Position numbers and translations under genes: made by a program
Part shown: one piece after another, positions 51,901 to 60,111 of the stretch
Layout: every line of letters begins with the position of its first letter
How positions within the stretch are numbered: the stretch's first letter is position 1
NCBI GenBank assembly: GCA_007751475.1
Contig: CP036434.1
Location: 3,725,524-3,789,523 of the forward strand
Direction of reading: 5' to 3'
Source: Saltatorellus ferox
Lineage (GTDB): Bacteria > Planctomycetota > UBA1135 > GCA-002686595
Length of the DNA stretch: 64,000 nucleotides
Notes under the pieces: generated by a model
The model's database searches: none
The model's input: only the letters and a program-made list of their open reading frames with translations
What the model was told of the DNA's origin: nothing

Positions 51901-53427
51901 ATGTACTCACTCCTTGCCCTTGCTGCCCCTGTCTTTGCGCCACAGGCCTGTGGAGAGTTCGTCTCTCTCAACGATTTGGAAAGCTCACTCTTCGGAATGG
52001 TTCTAGCCCGGGCGAACGGGCAGATCATTGTCGGAGACCCCAACCGTGACGAACCAGGTGCATTCGGTGGGGGAGTGACTGTCTGGGACGTGGACCCGGT
52101 GTCAGGGGACTTGACATTCGCCCAGGTCGTGGCTCCGCCGTCCCCTGCGGCAGGGATGCACTTCGGCTCAGCGCTTGCCGCCAGCTCGACGGATCTTTTC
52201 GTCGGCGCCCCCTTCGCCCAGCAGGCAGGTTCGCAGACGGGACTGGTCTTTCACTATCAGCTTGTAAGTGGAGACTGGCTCTATTCGGGTACTCTGCGCT
52301 CGTTTCAGCCTGGTGTCGCAGGTCAATTCGGAACGTCTCTTTCTCTGGATGACCAGCGGTTGGCGGTCAGCCAACCAGGCCTAGGAATTGTGGAGATCCT
52401 TGACCTGTCAAGCGGCGTCCCCAGCCTGCTGGATACAGTTGCTGATCCAGTCGGCGGCTCCGAATTCGGTCGGGGAGGCCTCGAGCTTGCCGGTTCGACA
52501 CTCGCAGTAAAGACTTCTCCTTTCGGGGCAGTCGTCTTGAACCGAGAGCCCATCTTAGGAATCTGGGTGATGGAAGCGTCCATCACCGGCGTCCAGCGGT
52601 TGAAAGCGGTAGCCGATCGCGTTGAATATTCGTGGACGGATAGTCTCTACAATCCGCTCACCTGCATCTATTATGCCCCGAACTGTTGGGAGAATTCTGG
52701 TGGCATCCGCGTTCTGGAACGGCAGGTGAATGGCTCTTGGAACGTCACAAGTAGTCTCTATGGAGTTTCTAGCCGCAACGACGTTCCGATCAATTACTCG
52801 ATCGATGACTGGGTGTCCACTCCGTCGGAACTCTTTGTTGCCCTTGCATATTCGGATCGGACTGTCCATCGCGTTGGAGGGACGGAATTTATCTATCCGG
52901 CCTCCGGTCCGATTCAGCTCCTCGCTAGCACGATCGTAATTGGTCACCCATTCAATGGAGCAGGCGGGGAAGTCGGCGTGTTCGATCTCGACTGCGAAGA
53001 GGTATCGAATGTGGGCTGTACTCAGACAAGCGCGAACTCGACGGGAGTTGTGGGGACAATGCTGGCCATCGGCTCGAGTGTCGTCACTCGCAACGATGTC
53101 ACCCTGATAGCCTCGGATCTCCCATTCTTCTCCTTCGGTTTCTTCCTGTCGAGCCTCGGGTCTCAGGTCACCCTGAATCCTGGCGGATCCCAGGGCAACC
53201 TCTGCCTTTCTGGTGCGATCGGAAGATACGTGGGTGCAGGACAAATCATGTCGTCCGGGGCGGATGGCTCCATTGAGCTTACTATCGACCTGAGCGCTAT
53301 CCCATCTCCCTCTGGGCCGGTCACCGCCCTGGCAGGAGAGCGTCGTCACTTCCAGCTATGGCATCGCGACCTCAACCCAGGCCTGACATCCAACTTTACC
53401 AACAGCCTCTCAATTCTGTTTGAGTGA
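51901..53427 (+). CDS. Secreted FG-GAP-like protein with recurring planctomycete C-terminal domain (copy 3)
   Basis: The product is 508 residues starting with a short hydrophobic signal ('MYSLLALAAPVFAPQAC'). The body has FG-GAP-like blades with 'FGMVLARANGQIIVGDP', 'FGSALAASSTDLFVGAPFA' and 'FGTSLSLDDQRLAVSQPG'. Residues about 372-508 are the shared C-terminal block ('CTQTSANSTG', 'NPGGSQGNLCLSGAIGRYVG', 'LWHRDLNPGLTSNF', ending 'LSILFE'). Base composition is visibly less GC-rich than the left half of the window, suggesting a different history. Likely a surface-attached protein. Confidence 0.82.
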   Translation: MYSLLALAAPVFAPQACGEFVSLNDLESSLFGMVLARANGQIIVGDPNRDEPGAFGGGVTVWDVDPVSGDLTFAQVVAPPSPAAGMHFGSALAASSTDLFVGAPFAQQAGSQTGLVFHYQLVSGDWLYSGTLRSFQPGVAGQFGTSLSLDDQRLAVSQPGLGIVEILDLSSGVPSLLDTVADPVGGSEFGRGGLELAGSTLAVKTSPFGAVVLNREPILGIWVMEASITGVQRLKAVADRVEYSWTDSLYNPLTCIYYAPNCWENSGGIRVLERQVNGSWNVTSSLYGVSSRNDVPINYSIDDWVSTPSELFVALAYSDRTVHRVGGTEFIYPASGPIQLLASTIVIGHPFNGAGGEVGVFDLDCEEVSNVGCTQTSANSTGVVGTMLAIGSSVVTRNDVTLIASDLPFFSFGFFLSSLGSQVTLNPGGSQGNLCLSGAIGRYVGAGQIMSSGADGSIELTIDLSAIPSPSGPVTALAGERRHFQLWHRDLNPGLTSNFTNSLSILFE

Positions 53428-54740
53428 TGCGGATGGGCTGATGCATTGCTGGCGAAGGGGGTGATCCACGGTCGGGTGAGCTGCCGGCTCCGGCGTGCGA
53501 TGCCTCCCGTTGCTGACCAAGAGGTGTGGGGGGGGCTGGCGCTCGGCGAATGATCGCCACCTGACGTACTCGAAGGGGGGGCCAGTTCGCTGCGAGGATT
53601 GTCCATCACTGTCCTTGACCTTCGGGAAGAGTCAACAGATTCATCCGCAAGGAGCAGCGAGATCAGAGCAATCCGGCAGAAATGGGGCTTCGTCTTGCAG
53701 GGGCTCGCGATTCGTCAAGCCAGCGGTCCGGGGCTCTCCGCCAATTACTGTCCCCATCGGTCAGCTGAGGCCACTGCAAGGTCGTCACGGGCCGTAGGAC
53801 AAGCAGTGGCTGCCGCCACCATCAGCGTGCCTGCGATCGGTGGCACGACGCAGCCCTTCCACGGAGCAAGGTCCGTCTCTCATCTGTCAACCAGAGCCCC
53901 TGTCGAGACCAGAGACTTCCGAGACGAGTCTGCCCCCTGCGACAGGTCCTGCAGAGCCTTGAGAGGACGGGCGCGAGTCATTGAGGCGCCAGTGTTGGCG
54001 CCGTCCGCCATCTCCGGGGAGCACCTTTGCTCAACCCAGGAGAGGAGTGGCTCCCCGAGTGGGCTGGAGTTGCGAACATTCCTGGAGAGCGCCATGAAGG
54101 AAATCGCAATTGGCATCACGCGCGTGTCCAAGTGTTGGGACTCGTCGGAGGGGCGGCGGAGATGCGTCGTCGCCGGTGGAGAGCCACTCGCCGCCGACGG
54201 AGCCCGTTCACCGGACGCCCATATCGCCTCGTCAGCGTCGGCTGGACGTCGGGTGGAAGGACGGCGCCGTTGAGCGGCGCGCGGGCCATCGGGCTCGGTG
54301 AAATGAGATCAGCTCGCAATCGCGGGGAGAATCAAGTACCGCCATCCCGGATGCATCAGGAGGTTTCTCCATGGGACCAAGTTGTCGATTCACAGGCTCG
54401 GTCGATCGCCATTCGTTCCGCACATGACGGGGCTTGTGCGTGTGCACTGATGGGGGAGACCTCGTATTTTTGGAAATTTCGTAGGGTAGCGAAGGTTACT
54501 GGCTCCGCCGCGACCGCTAGACCCTGTTCAACGGCCAGTCCACCGCATCGACCGCGTAACGCGAGTCAGGGTGGGAAAGGACATCGAAGCGCCGACTCGT
54601 CGCACTTCCTGCGATAGCGCTTCGAATGCCCCGGCGCCCGGCCGCGTCGTTCGCGAATCCTCCTCGCCGCATGCGCTCAGTTCACACGCGGGTGCTTCCC
54701 CGTCGCGACAAGAGCCACCCTACACCTGCCAAGACCTCCG
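53428..54740. other. 1.3-kb region without a supported gene; contains a degenerate IS91-type end
   Basis: Several open frames exist but none shows protein-like composition or a recognisable domain. The only structure I can support is a diverged copy of the IS91-like 3' end at 54120-54315 (separate entry). The rest may be eroded mobile DNA. Confidence 0.5.
54120..54315 (+). repeat. Degenerate copy of the IS91-like transposase 3' end
   Basis: The stretch follows the order of 59620-59832, with strongest match near its end: GCGTCGGCTGGACGTCGGG, then GAGCGGCGCGCGGG, then GGGCTCGGTGAAATGAGATC. Identity ends right where the hairpin starts in the other copies, so this copy lost its terminus. The reading frame is destroyed. 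Confidence 0.6.
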
Positions 54741-56273
54741 ATGATCAAAAGAACGCTCTCTGCTCTCACGCTCGCCCTCTTGGCTCTCGCCTCCCACGCG
54801 GCCGGGCAACGAATCTACATCGACGCCGTCAACGGCGATGACAGCAACAGTGGCGCGACCGAGCAGGACGCCCTCAAGACCGTGACCGCAGGGCTCCTCG
54901 TCGGGACCCTCAATGGCTTTCGCACGGTCGTGCTGGCGCCCGGTGTCTACGGCACCAGCTCGGGCGAGACCTTCCCACTCGTCGTACCGACGCAGCGGCG
55001 ACTCCTGGGCAGCACCGGTGTGATCATCGACGGAGGAGGTGCTCCTCTGGCGATTCACTCGGGGGGAGCCCTTGGCAACGCCCAGCACTACCTGCAGAAC
55101 CTGACGATCAGGAACGCGGGCACCGCGATCCAGTTGAACGACCGGACGGTCTACATTCGCGGGTGCGTCATAGAAGACTGCACCACGGGCCTCCTCTACG
55201 ACAACCCTCAGCAAACTCGCGTCTCTCGGTTCCTGTTCCGTGAGTCTCGCATCTCGAACTGCCAGACCGCGATCGAGACGACCGGGCTCTGTCTCGTCTC
55301 GCTCGACAGGAGCGTTCTCGAAGGGATGGGGCAGGACGCAGTCCACATGAACTACTTCGGCGGGGCCACTTCTTCGGTGGTGTCATGGTACCGGTCCGTC
55401 ATCCGAGACTGTGGCGGAGCTGCGTTGCGCTTCGTGAACGTGGACTCGCACAACGCGACCTTGGAGATAGAAGGGATGCAGGTTCACCGCTGTGGTGCAG
55501 GCTTTTCCATCGGGCAGGGGACGCCCGGTGCTTCGACCCTTGTCGACATCAACAGTTCGGTGCTGCACAACGTCGCGATAGGAATCGAGACGTCGGGGAA
55601 CTCGAACATGAGTGTGGATCTCACCGATCTGATTCTCTCGTCGAACGCAGTCGACCTGACTCTCGGAGGCGCGGACGTCCAGCTCTCGAATTCGCTCGTG
55701 CAGAGCGGCCAGCTCACTGGCTCGAACGGCGTGATCTCGGGGGATCCGCAGTTCGTGGATGCGCCCTCCGGAGACTTCAGACTGCAGTCGACCAGTCCGG
55801 CCATCGATCGAGTCCTTCCCGCGCTCTATTGGGTCGCGTCCCCTCGCAACATCGACGACGCTCGGCCTTCCGACGGAAACTTCGACGGTGTGATCGAGGC
55901 CGACATCGGGCCCTGGGAATTCGAGCCGCTCCAGGCGACCGGGCCTGCCGTCTCTGGCCAGCCGCTGATGCTCGAGATTTTCGGCCAGGCGGGCTCGCGG
56001 GCGGCGCTGTTCTCGGCGGACGCCCACTATCCCGCCTACCAGGGTCTTCGCACCCCCTTCGGCGTCCAGCGACTGGACCGTCATACGATGGAGTTCCTTC
56101 AGTTCATCACCATACCGGGAAACGGTCAGCCCGGAATGGCCACGGTCGAGGTCCCGGCCGACCCCGCGATGATCGGCCGAACGCTCTTCCTGCAGGCGCT
56201 CAGCACAAGCACGGCCGCACCCTTTGGCTTCGCCTGGTCCAATCCCCTGCAACAGCAGATCATCACGCCCTGA
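54741..56273 (+). CDS. Secreted right-handed parallel beta-helix protein
   Basis: The product is 510 residues with a signal peptide ('MIKRTLSALTLALLALASHA'). It begins 'IYIDAVNGDDSNSGATEQDA', the DUF1565-type start of planctomycete beta-helix proteins, then shows repeated rungs ('NLTIRNAGTAIQLNDRTVYI', 'CVIEDCTTGLLYDNPQQ', 'SRISNCQTAIETTGLCLVSL'). A 'FVDAPSGDFRLQSTSPAID' motif closes the helix. The C-terminal ~110 residues ('SGQPLMLEIFGQAGSRAALF' to 'FGFAWSNPLQQQ') form a different planctomycete C-terminal sandwich from the one in copies 1-3. It lies between two IS91-like ends. Confidence 0.83.
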   Translation: MIKRTLSALTLALLALASHAAGQRIYIDAVNGDDSNSGATEQDALKTVTAGLLVGTLNGFRTVVLAPGVYGTSSGETFPLVVPTQRRLLGSTGVIIDGGGAPLAIHSGGALGNAQHYLQNLTIRNAGTAIQLNDRTVYIRGCVIEDCTTGLLYDNPQQTRVSRFLFRESRISNCQTAIETTGLCLVSLDRSVLEGMGQDAVHMNYFGGATSSVVSWYRSVIRDCGGAALRFVNVDSHNATLEIEGMQVHRCGAGFSIGQGTPGASTLVDINSSVLHNVAIGIETSGNSNMSVDLTDLILSSNAVDLTLGGADVQLSNSLVQSGQLTGSNGVISGDPQFVDAPSGDFRLQSTSPAIDRVLPALYWVASPRNIDDARPSDGNFDGVIEADIGPWEFEPLQATGPAVSGQPLMLEIFGQAGSRAALFSADAHYPAYQGLRTPFGVQRLDRHTMEFLQFITIPGNGQPGMATVEVPADPAMIGRTLFLQALSTSTAAPFGFAWSNPLQQQIITP

Positions 56274-56351
56274 TGGCCAGCGTGAGGGAGTGGGCCCCCA
56301 TAGCCAGCGGGACAACGTCGGGCTGGGCACTTGGTACGGCGTGCGCTTCCT

Positions 56352-56583
56352 CACTTCCTGCTGCCCACGCTGTCGCTGCCTCAGGCACATGATCTCTGTG
56401 GTCACGGATCCAGAGACAGCGCGGAAGGTCTTGGAGGGGGTGAGAGCGGCGGCGAGGAGGTCATCCGATTCGCCCGGTGGGGGAGACCCGTCCTCGCCAG
56501 GTCCGAGCCGTTCCCCACCGGCAGAGGCCGAGGTTCGAATACCGATGCCGCCACGGCAGGGGCGGCTGGACTTCGGGAAGTAG
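56352..56583 (+). pseudogene. C-terminal fragment of IS91-like transposase (copy A)
   Basis: One frame reads 'CCPRCRCLRHMISVVTDPET' and continues to a stop at 56583 with nearly the same ~75 residues as the end of the transposase at 58685-59779. Everything upstream of the Cys motif is missing. The fragment is followed by the shared non-coding terminus with its hairpin. Confidence 0.75.
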
Positions 56584-56850
56584 GGCGCAGCAAAGCAGCG
56601 CGCGGGCTATCGGGCTCGGTGATATGAGATCAGCCAGCACTCTTGAGGAGGGTGCTGGCTGCAGGTCGTGGTGAAGCGAACCGGTGGTGCTGGTGGGCGA
56701 GGGCGAATTCGAGCGAGTTCGGCTCAGCTAGAAGCTCGATGGCCGCTCGGACGCTCCCGCGTGGCCCGCGAGGATGGGGGTAGCGAAGAATCGGGCCCCC
56801 GGGCTACGGTTACCGGGGTGTCGACACCCCGCTTGGAAGTCCTATCCGTC
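56584..56850 (+). mobile_element. IS91-like 3' terminus, copy A (hairpin plus terminal block)
   Basis: After the transposase stop come the shared GCGGGCTATCGGGCTCGGTG-type stretch, a hairpin CAGCCAGCAC (56631-56640) / GTGCTGGCTG (56652-56661), a shared CAGGTCGTGGTGAAGCGAAC stretch, and a terminal block starting GAAGAATCGGGCC at 56785 and ending CCTATCCGTC at 56850. The same order is seen in copies B and C. In IS91-type rolling-circle elements the 3' end is the replication-origin end, which needs a hairpin. Confidence 0.6.
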
Positions 56851-56940
56851 GGGCCATGGTGCACATCCTCGCGCATTCCGCGCTAGTTGGGGTGTCCATT
56901 TTCACTGGGCAAGGTCAGCTCGGGCCGCGGGGCCCGTGGG

Positions 56941-57148
56941 AGTGAGAACAGCCAGCACTCCCCGGGAGGGTGCTGGCTGGAGGTCGTTGTGCGAAGGGCC
57001 GCGAGGGAGAGCTTGGAGCGCAGGTGTACGCTTGTCGAGCGGCAGAAGCGGTCACCTCTGCGGTTGTCGGGGAGGGCGTTGGCGTAAAATCGTGCCTTGG
57101 GGTACTGTGGAGGTCTCCACGACTGCCAGCATGGAGTTCCTATCCGTC
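56941..57148 (+). mobile_element. IS91-like 3' terminus, copy B
   Basis: Hairpin CAGCCAGCAC (56949-56958) / GTGCTGGCTG (56970-56979), GAGGTCGTTGTGCGAAG after it, and the terminal block ending TATCCGTC at 57141-57148. It is more diverged than copies A and C and has no transposase sequence before it. The ATG of the next open frame (57131) is inside this block. Confidence 0.55.
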
Positions 57149-57691
57149 ATCCCATTTTACCCCAGAGCAAATTCGCAGAAGCTTACAGAACTGGTGGAGA
57201 TGTCAGGACATACAGATATGCACAGAGTGGGCCTCGATGACCTATTAATGTGGACGGTTTACGTTGGGCAGGCGCTCGAGGGCGATGAATCGTTGACGGA
57301 CGCCGATCCAATAGAGGAGGTCTACTTACAGGAAGGATCTTTGCTTGGACAGGCTTATGCTGAGATCTATACCGCTCATCCAGTTCGAAGGTTTGGCTTT
57401 GGCGGGCCGGCATCCTGGGTCTATTGGGAGACCATCAGTGACTCCTATGCACTCAATGATCCCACAGAGAGATCTGCAGCTGTCAGGATGACGCTAGCTC
57501 ACGAAGTGGGGCATCAGCTTGGCCTTCCGCATGTGGACAAGGAAGGGTTTTTGTACGGGCCAGGTAGCTCTCAGAATTCTCTCAAGAACCTTATGTGGCC
57601 GGACGCTGGCAGCCACAGCTTGGACTTAGATTTTTATAGCTTCAGTAACTTCCACGTCTCACTTCTTCGACTTCTGTACAAAGCGGATTAA
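57131..57691 (+). CDS. Truncated zincin-type metallopeptidase fused to an IS91-like end
   Basis: The product is 186 residues from ATG 57131; the first ~6 codons belong to the IS91-like terminal block. The zinc site 'HEVGHQLGLPH' gives the HExxHxxGxxH pattern of metzincins, followed by 'NLMWPDAG' as a likely Met-turn. No signal peptide or propeptide is present, so the 5' part of an original secreted peptidase gene was probably lost when the element landed. The gene is markedly more AT-rich than its surroundings. It ends 2 bp before the next gene. Confidence 0.6.
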   Translation: MEFLSVIPFYPRANSQKLTELVEMSGHTDMHRVGLDDLLMWTVYVGQALEGDESLTDADPIEEVYLQEGSLLGQAYAEIYTAHPVRRFGFGGPASWVYWETISDSYALNDPTERSAAVRMTLAHEVGHQLGLPHVDKEGFLYGPGSSQNSLKNLMWPDAGSHSLDLDFYSFSNFHVSLLRLLYKAD

Positions 57692-57693
57692 TT

Positions 57694-58611
57694 ATGTCTA
57701 TTGCCGCTAAATTCCTAATCCTCATTGCGGCGCTTCCCATTCAGTCCGATCCGGAAGTGCCTGAAAAACCATTACTAGGTTCACTGAAGCTCGAGCTGAG
57801 CTCGACCGTCGTCCAGCCCGCGCTAGGCGTTGCGGCAAGAGTTGAGTTTGAGTATCCCGGCCTAGAAGGTGAGCCAGAGCCTTTTTGGCTTGAATCGGGA
57901 GCACGCTCGACTCCGTACATCGTGATAGAAGTGCGTAACTCCGAGGGGAAGACTACCTGGCTCGACCGTCCACTTCAGGGGATGGGCGCGTCGCTGTACA
58001 AATCGATTGTCTTTGATCAAGGAGCCACGGGCGCCTGGTCCGTTAGCTTCATCCTTCACGGCACCCTCGGTCGCGACATCAGGCCGACGTATAGTGAGGA
58101 TAAAGACCACGCAGTCACGGGTACCGGAAAGAGGGTTTATCAGCCGGCTTTCGTAGGTCCAGGTGAATCGAGCGTACGCGCAATTCTATATAGCGTAGGA
58201 GGGAGGCTGTTTTCTGAATGGGTTGATGTCGACGTGCTGCCATCGGCGAGGATGTTGATTTCGGAGGAGCAACTTGATGAGCTGCACTCGTCTGGCTTTT
58301 GTCTTCACCCACAGGGTCCTCTCGGTCATCGTACGAGGGCGGCACTTGCGAAGATAGATACTCTGCGTGGCCCTCTTCAGGATAGCGGGCGCGCGTTGCT
58401 GCTAATGCTTATTGACCTATACCAATCAGTAGGCATCTTAATGGAACAGCCAAGTCACTCTTATAATATTAGGAAGGCTGCCAAGAAGGAAGCCGAGCAA
58501 CTGATAGCTTTGCTTGAGGAACGAGCCCCTGAGTACGGTTTTGAGCTGGCAAGGATGCGAAGAGTTGTTACTGGAACCCGGCTCATCGCCCCACATTCCA
58601 AATTTCGCTGA
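57694..58611 (+). CDS. Hypothetical exported protein paired with the zincin
   Basis: The product is 305 residues with a signal peptide ('MSIAAKFLILIAALPIQS'). Residues about 30-190 look beta-rich ('LKLELSSTVVQPALGVAARV', 'YIVIEVRNSEGKTTWLDRPL', 'SVRAILYSVGGRLFSEWVDV'), like an immunoglobulin-type fold; the C-terminal ~100 residues are helical. No family is recognised. The start lies 2 bp after the zincin stop, and both share the lower GC of a foreign cassette. It may be a partner, substrate or inhibitor of the peptidase (inference). Confidence 0.65.
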   Translation: MSIAAKFLILIAALPIQSDPEVPEKPLLGSLKLELSSTVVQPALGVAARVEFEYPGLEGEPEPFWLESGARSTPYIVIEVRNSEGKTTWLDRPLQGMGASLYKSIVFDQGATGAWSVSFILHGTLGRDIRPTYSEDKDHAVTGTGKRVYQPAFVGPGESSVRAILYSVGGRLFSEWVDVDVLPSARMLISEEQLDELHSSGFCLHPQGPLGHRTRAALAKIDTLRGPLQDSGRALLLMLIDLYQSVGILMEQPSHSYNIRKAAKKEAEQLIALLEERAPEYGFELARMRRVVTGTRLIAPHSKFR

Positions 58612-58684
58612 TGAGCAAAAGTACGGATGCCGCTGGGTTGTCGCACGTGATTGACACACCCGGCGTAGGTAAGCGTTCAAGGGG

Positions 58685-59779
58685 GTGAAACGGGCGTTGC
58701 GAGGGCCTGAGCGGCGCCCCACAACCATCAGGATAGCATCCCGGTGGGAATCACGCTACGAACGCAGGGTCGGTGCCGGCCCCAGGCCGAGCGCCGAAGC
58801 AGCCGCTTCTCGCTTTCTCCCCGCAGACCCGCTCACGACGGACGAGGTCCAGCGCGTACACGACGACGCCATCGAGGCACCTGCTGAGTTCGCGGATTCG
58901 AGTGAGCATGAGCAGCAGCTTCTCGACTTTGGCGACGCGCGTGATGATGCGTTCTTTCCAGCCCTGAAGGCGGCCTCGGTGAAGTCGCTGGTGCCCTTCG
59001 GCCCAGGTGCTGGGCAGCCGCTCAAACGCCTCATCGACCCTGATCTTTCCAGGGCATTCCAGTCGTCGGGTTGGGGGAGTCAGTACGTGCCGCCTCCGCT
59101 GGTGATGAACGCCGACGGGTTCTCGTTGCACGCAGCGACGCTGATCCGCAAGGGCCAGCGGGCGCAGCTGGAGAAGCTCTGCCGCTATGTGACGAGGCCC
59201 GCCATCAGTCTCGAGCGCTTCGAGGTGCGTCCCGATGGGATGGTCTCGTGGCTGCTACGCAAGCCATGGAAAGATGGGACCAAGGGATTCGTCATGACGC
59301 CCTACCAGTTCCTCGCGCGGCTGGCGGCGATCGTGCCGCATCCGCGTGAGCACCAGCTGACGTATCAGGGGGTGCTTGCACCTGCTTCGCCATTGCGCGA
59401 TCAGGTCGTGCCGCGGCCGGTGGTTCGGAAGGAGCCGAAGGATGTCGACGTCGCCGATGAAGACGTCTCGATGGGTTTGGGGGAGCCACCGAAGAGTCAG
59501 AGGTCTATTTGCTGGGCGGATCTTCTGAAGAGAGTTTTCGGAGAAGACGTTTTGAGATGTCCGCGCTGCCGCGGGCGTCGGCACATGATCTCCGTGATCA
59601 CAGATCGGGAGACAGCGCGGAAGGTGTTGGAGGGGGTGAGAGCGGCGGCGAGGAGATCATCCGGTTCATTGGGTGGGGGAGACCCGTCATCGCCAGGGCC
59701 GAGCCGCTCACCACCAGCAGAGTCCGAAGTACGAATACCGATGCCGCTTCGGCAAGGGCGGCTGGACTTCGGGAAGTAG
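58685..59779 (+). CDS. IS91-family transposase, N-terminal part lost (copy C)
   Basis: The open frame is 364 residues. The C-terminal two thirds match IS91/IS801-type transposases: 'YVTRPAISLERFEVRPDGMV', 'PYQFLARLAAIVPHPREHQL', 'YQGVLAPASPLRDQVVP', then 'WADLLKRVFGEDVLRCPRCR' and a GC-rich tail. The N-terminal zinc finger and the HUH/tyrosine catalytic core are missing; the first ~45 residues have no family resemblance and are probably not transposase. It is therefore unlikely to be active. It supplies the sequence from which copies A and the degenerate one can be recognised. Confidence 0.75.
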   Translation: MKRALRGPERRPTTIRIASRWESRYERRVGAGPRPSAEAAASRFLPADPLTTDEVQRVHDDAIEAPAEFADSSEHEQQLLDFGDARDDAFFPALKAASVKSLVPFGPGAGQPLKRLIDPDLSRAFQSSGWGSQYVPPPLVMNADGFSLHAATLIRKGQRAQLEKLCRYVTRPAISLERFEVRPDGMVSWLLRKPWKDGTKGFVMTPYQFLARLAAIVPHPREHQLTYQGVLAPASPLRDQVVPRPVVRKEPKDVDVADEDVSMGLGEPPKSQRSICWADLLKRVFGEDVLRCPRCRGRRHMISVITDRETARKVLEGVRAAARRSSGSLGGGDPSSPGPSRSPPAESEVRIPMPLRQGRLDFGK

Positions 59780-60040
59780 GGCGGCGCGGTAGAGCGGCGC
59801 GCGGGTCACCGCGCTCGGTGAAATGAGATCAGCCAGCACTCTTGGGAAGGGTGCTGGCTGCAGGTCGTGGTGAAGCGAACCGGCGGTGCCGTTCGGAGAG
59901 GCAGAACCGAGGGTGGGGGGCTCGGGGAAGAGCCCGATAGGCCCCCTTGCTCTCTCGCGTCGCCGGTGAGGAAATCGAAGAATCGGGCCTCAGTCTACCG
60001 TGGGGGCTGGGTCGAAATCCCGCTTGGAGCGCCTATCAGT
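59780..60040 (+). mobile_element. IS91-like 3' terminus, copy C
   Basis: Begins after the transposase stop; hairpin CAGCCAGCAC (59830-59839) / GTGCTGGCTG (59851-59860), then CAGGTCGTGGTGAAGCGAAC, and a terminal block from GAAGAATCGGGCCT (59977) to GCCTATCAGT (60040). This copy defines the full 3' end: stop codon, hairpin about 50 bp later, terminal block about 115 bp after that. Confidence 0.6.
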
Positions 60041-60111
60041 TGCCTTCGATACCCGGTTTTCCTGTCGTCGAATGACCATCGGTGCCGTGAATACGACGAG
60101 GCTCATTCCCC

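Noticed and set aside
53495..54273. Open frames 53495-53797 and 53599-54273 as genes
   Set aside because: Translations lack protein-like composition and the second runs through a decayed IS91-like end.
54720..55346. Minus-strand open frame opposite the beta-helix gene
   Set aside because: Shadow of a gene with clear signal peptide and beta-helix rungs on the plus strand.
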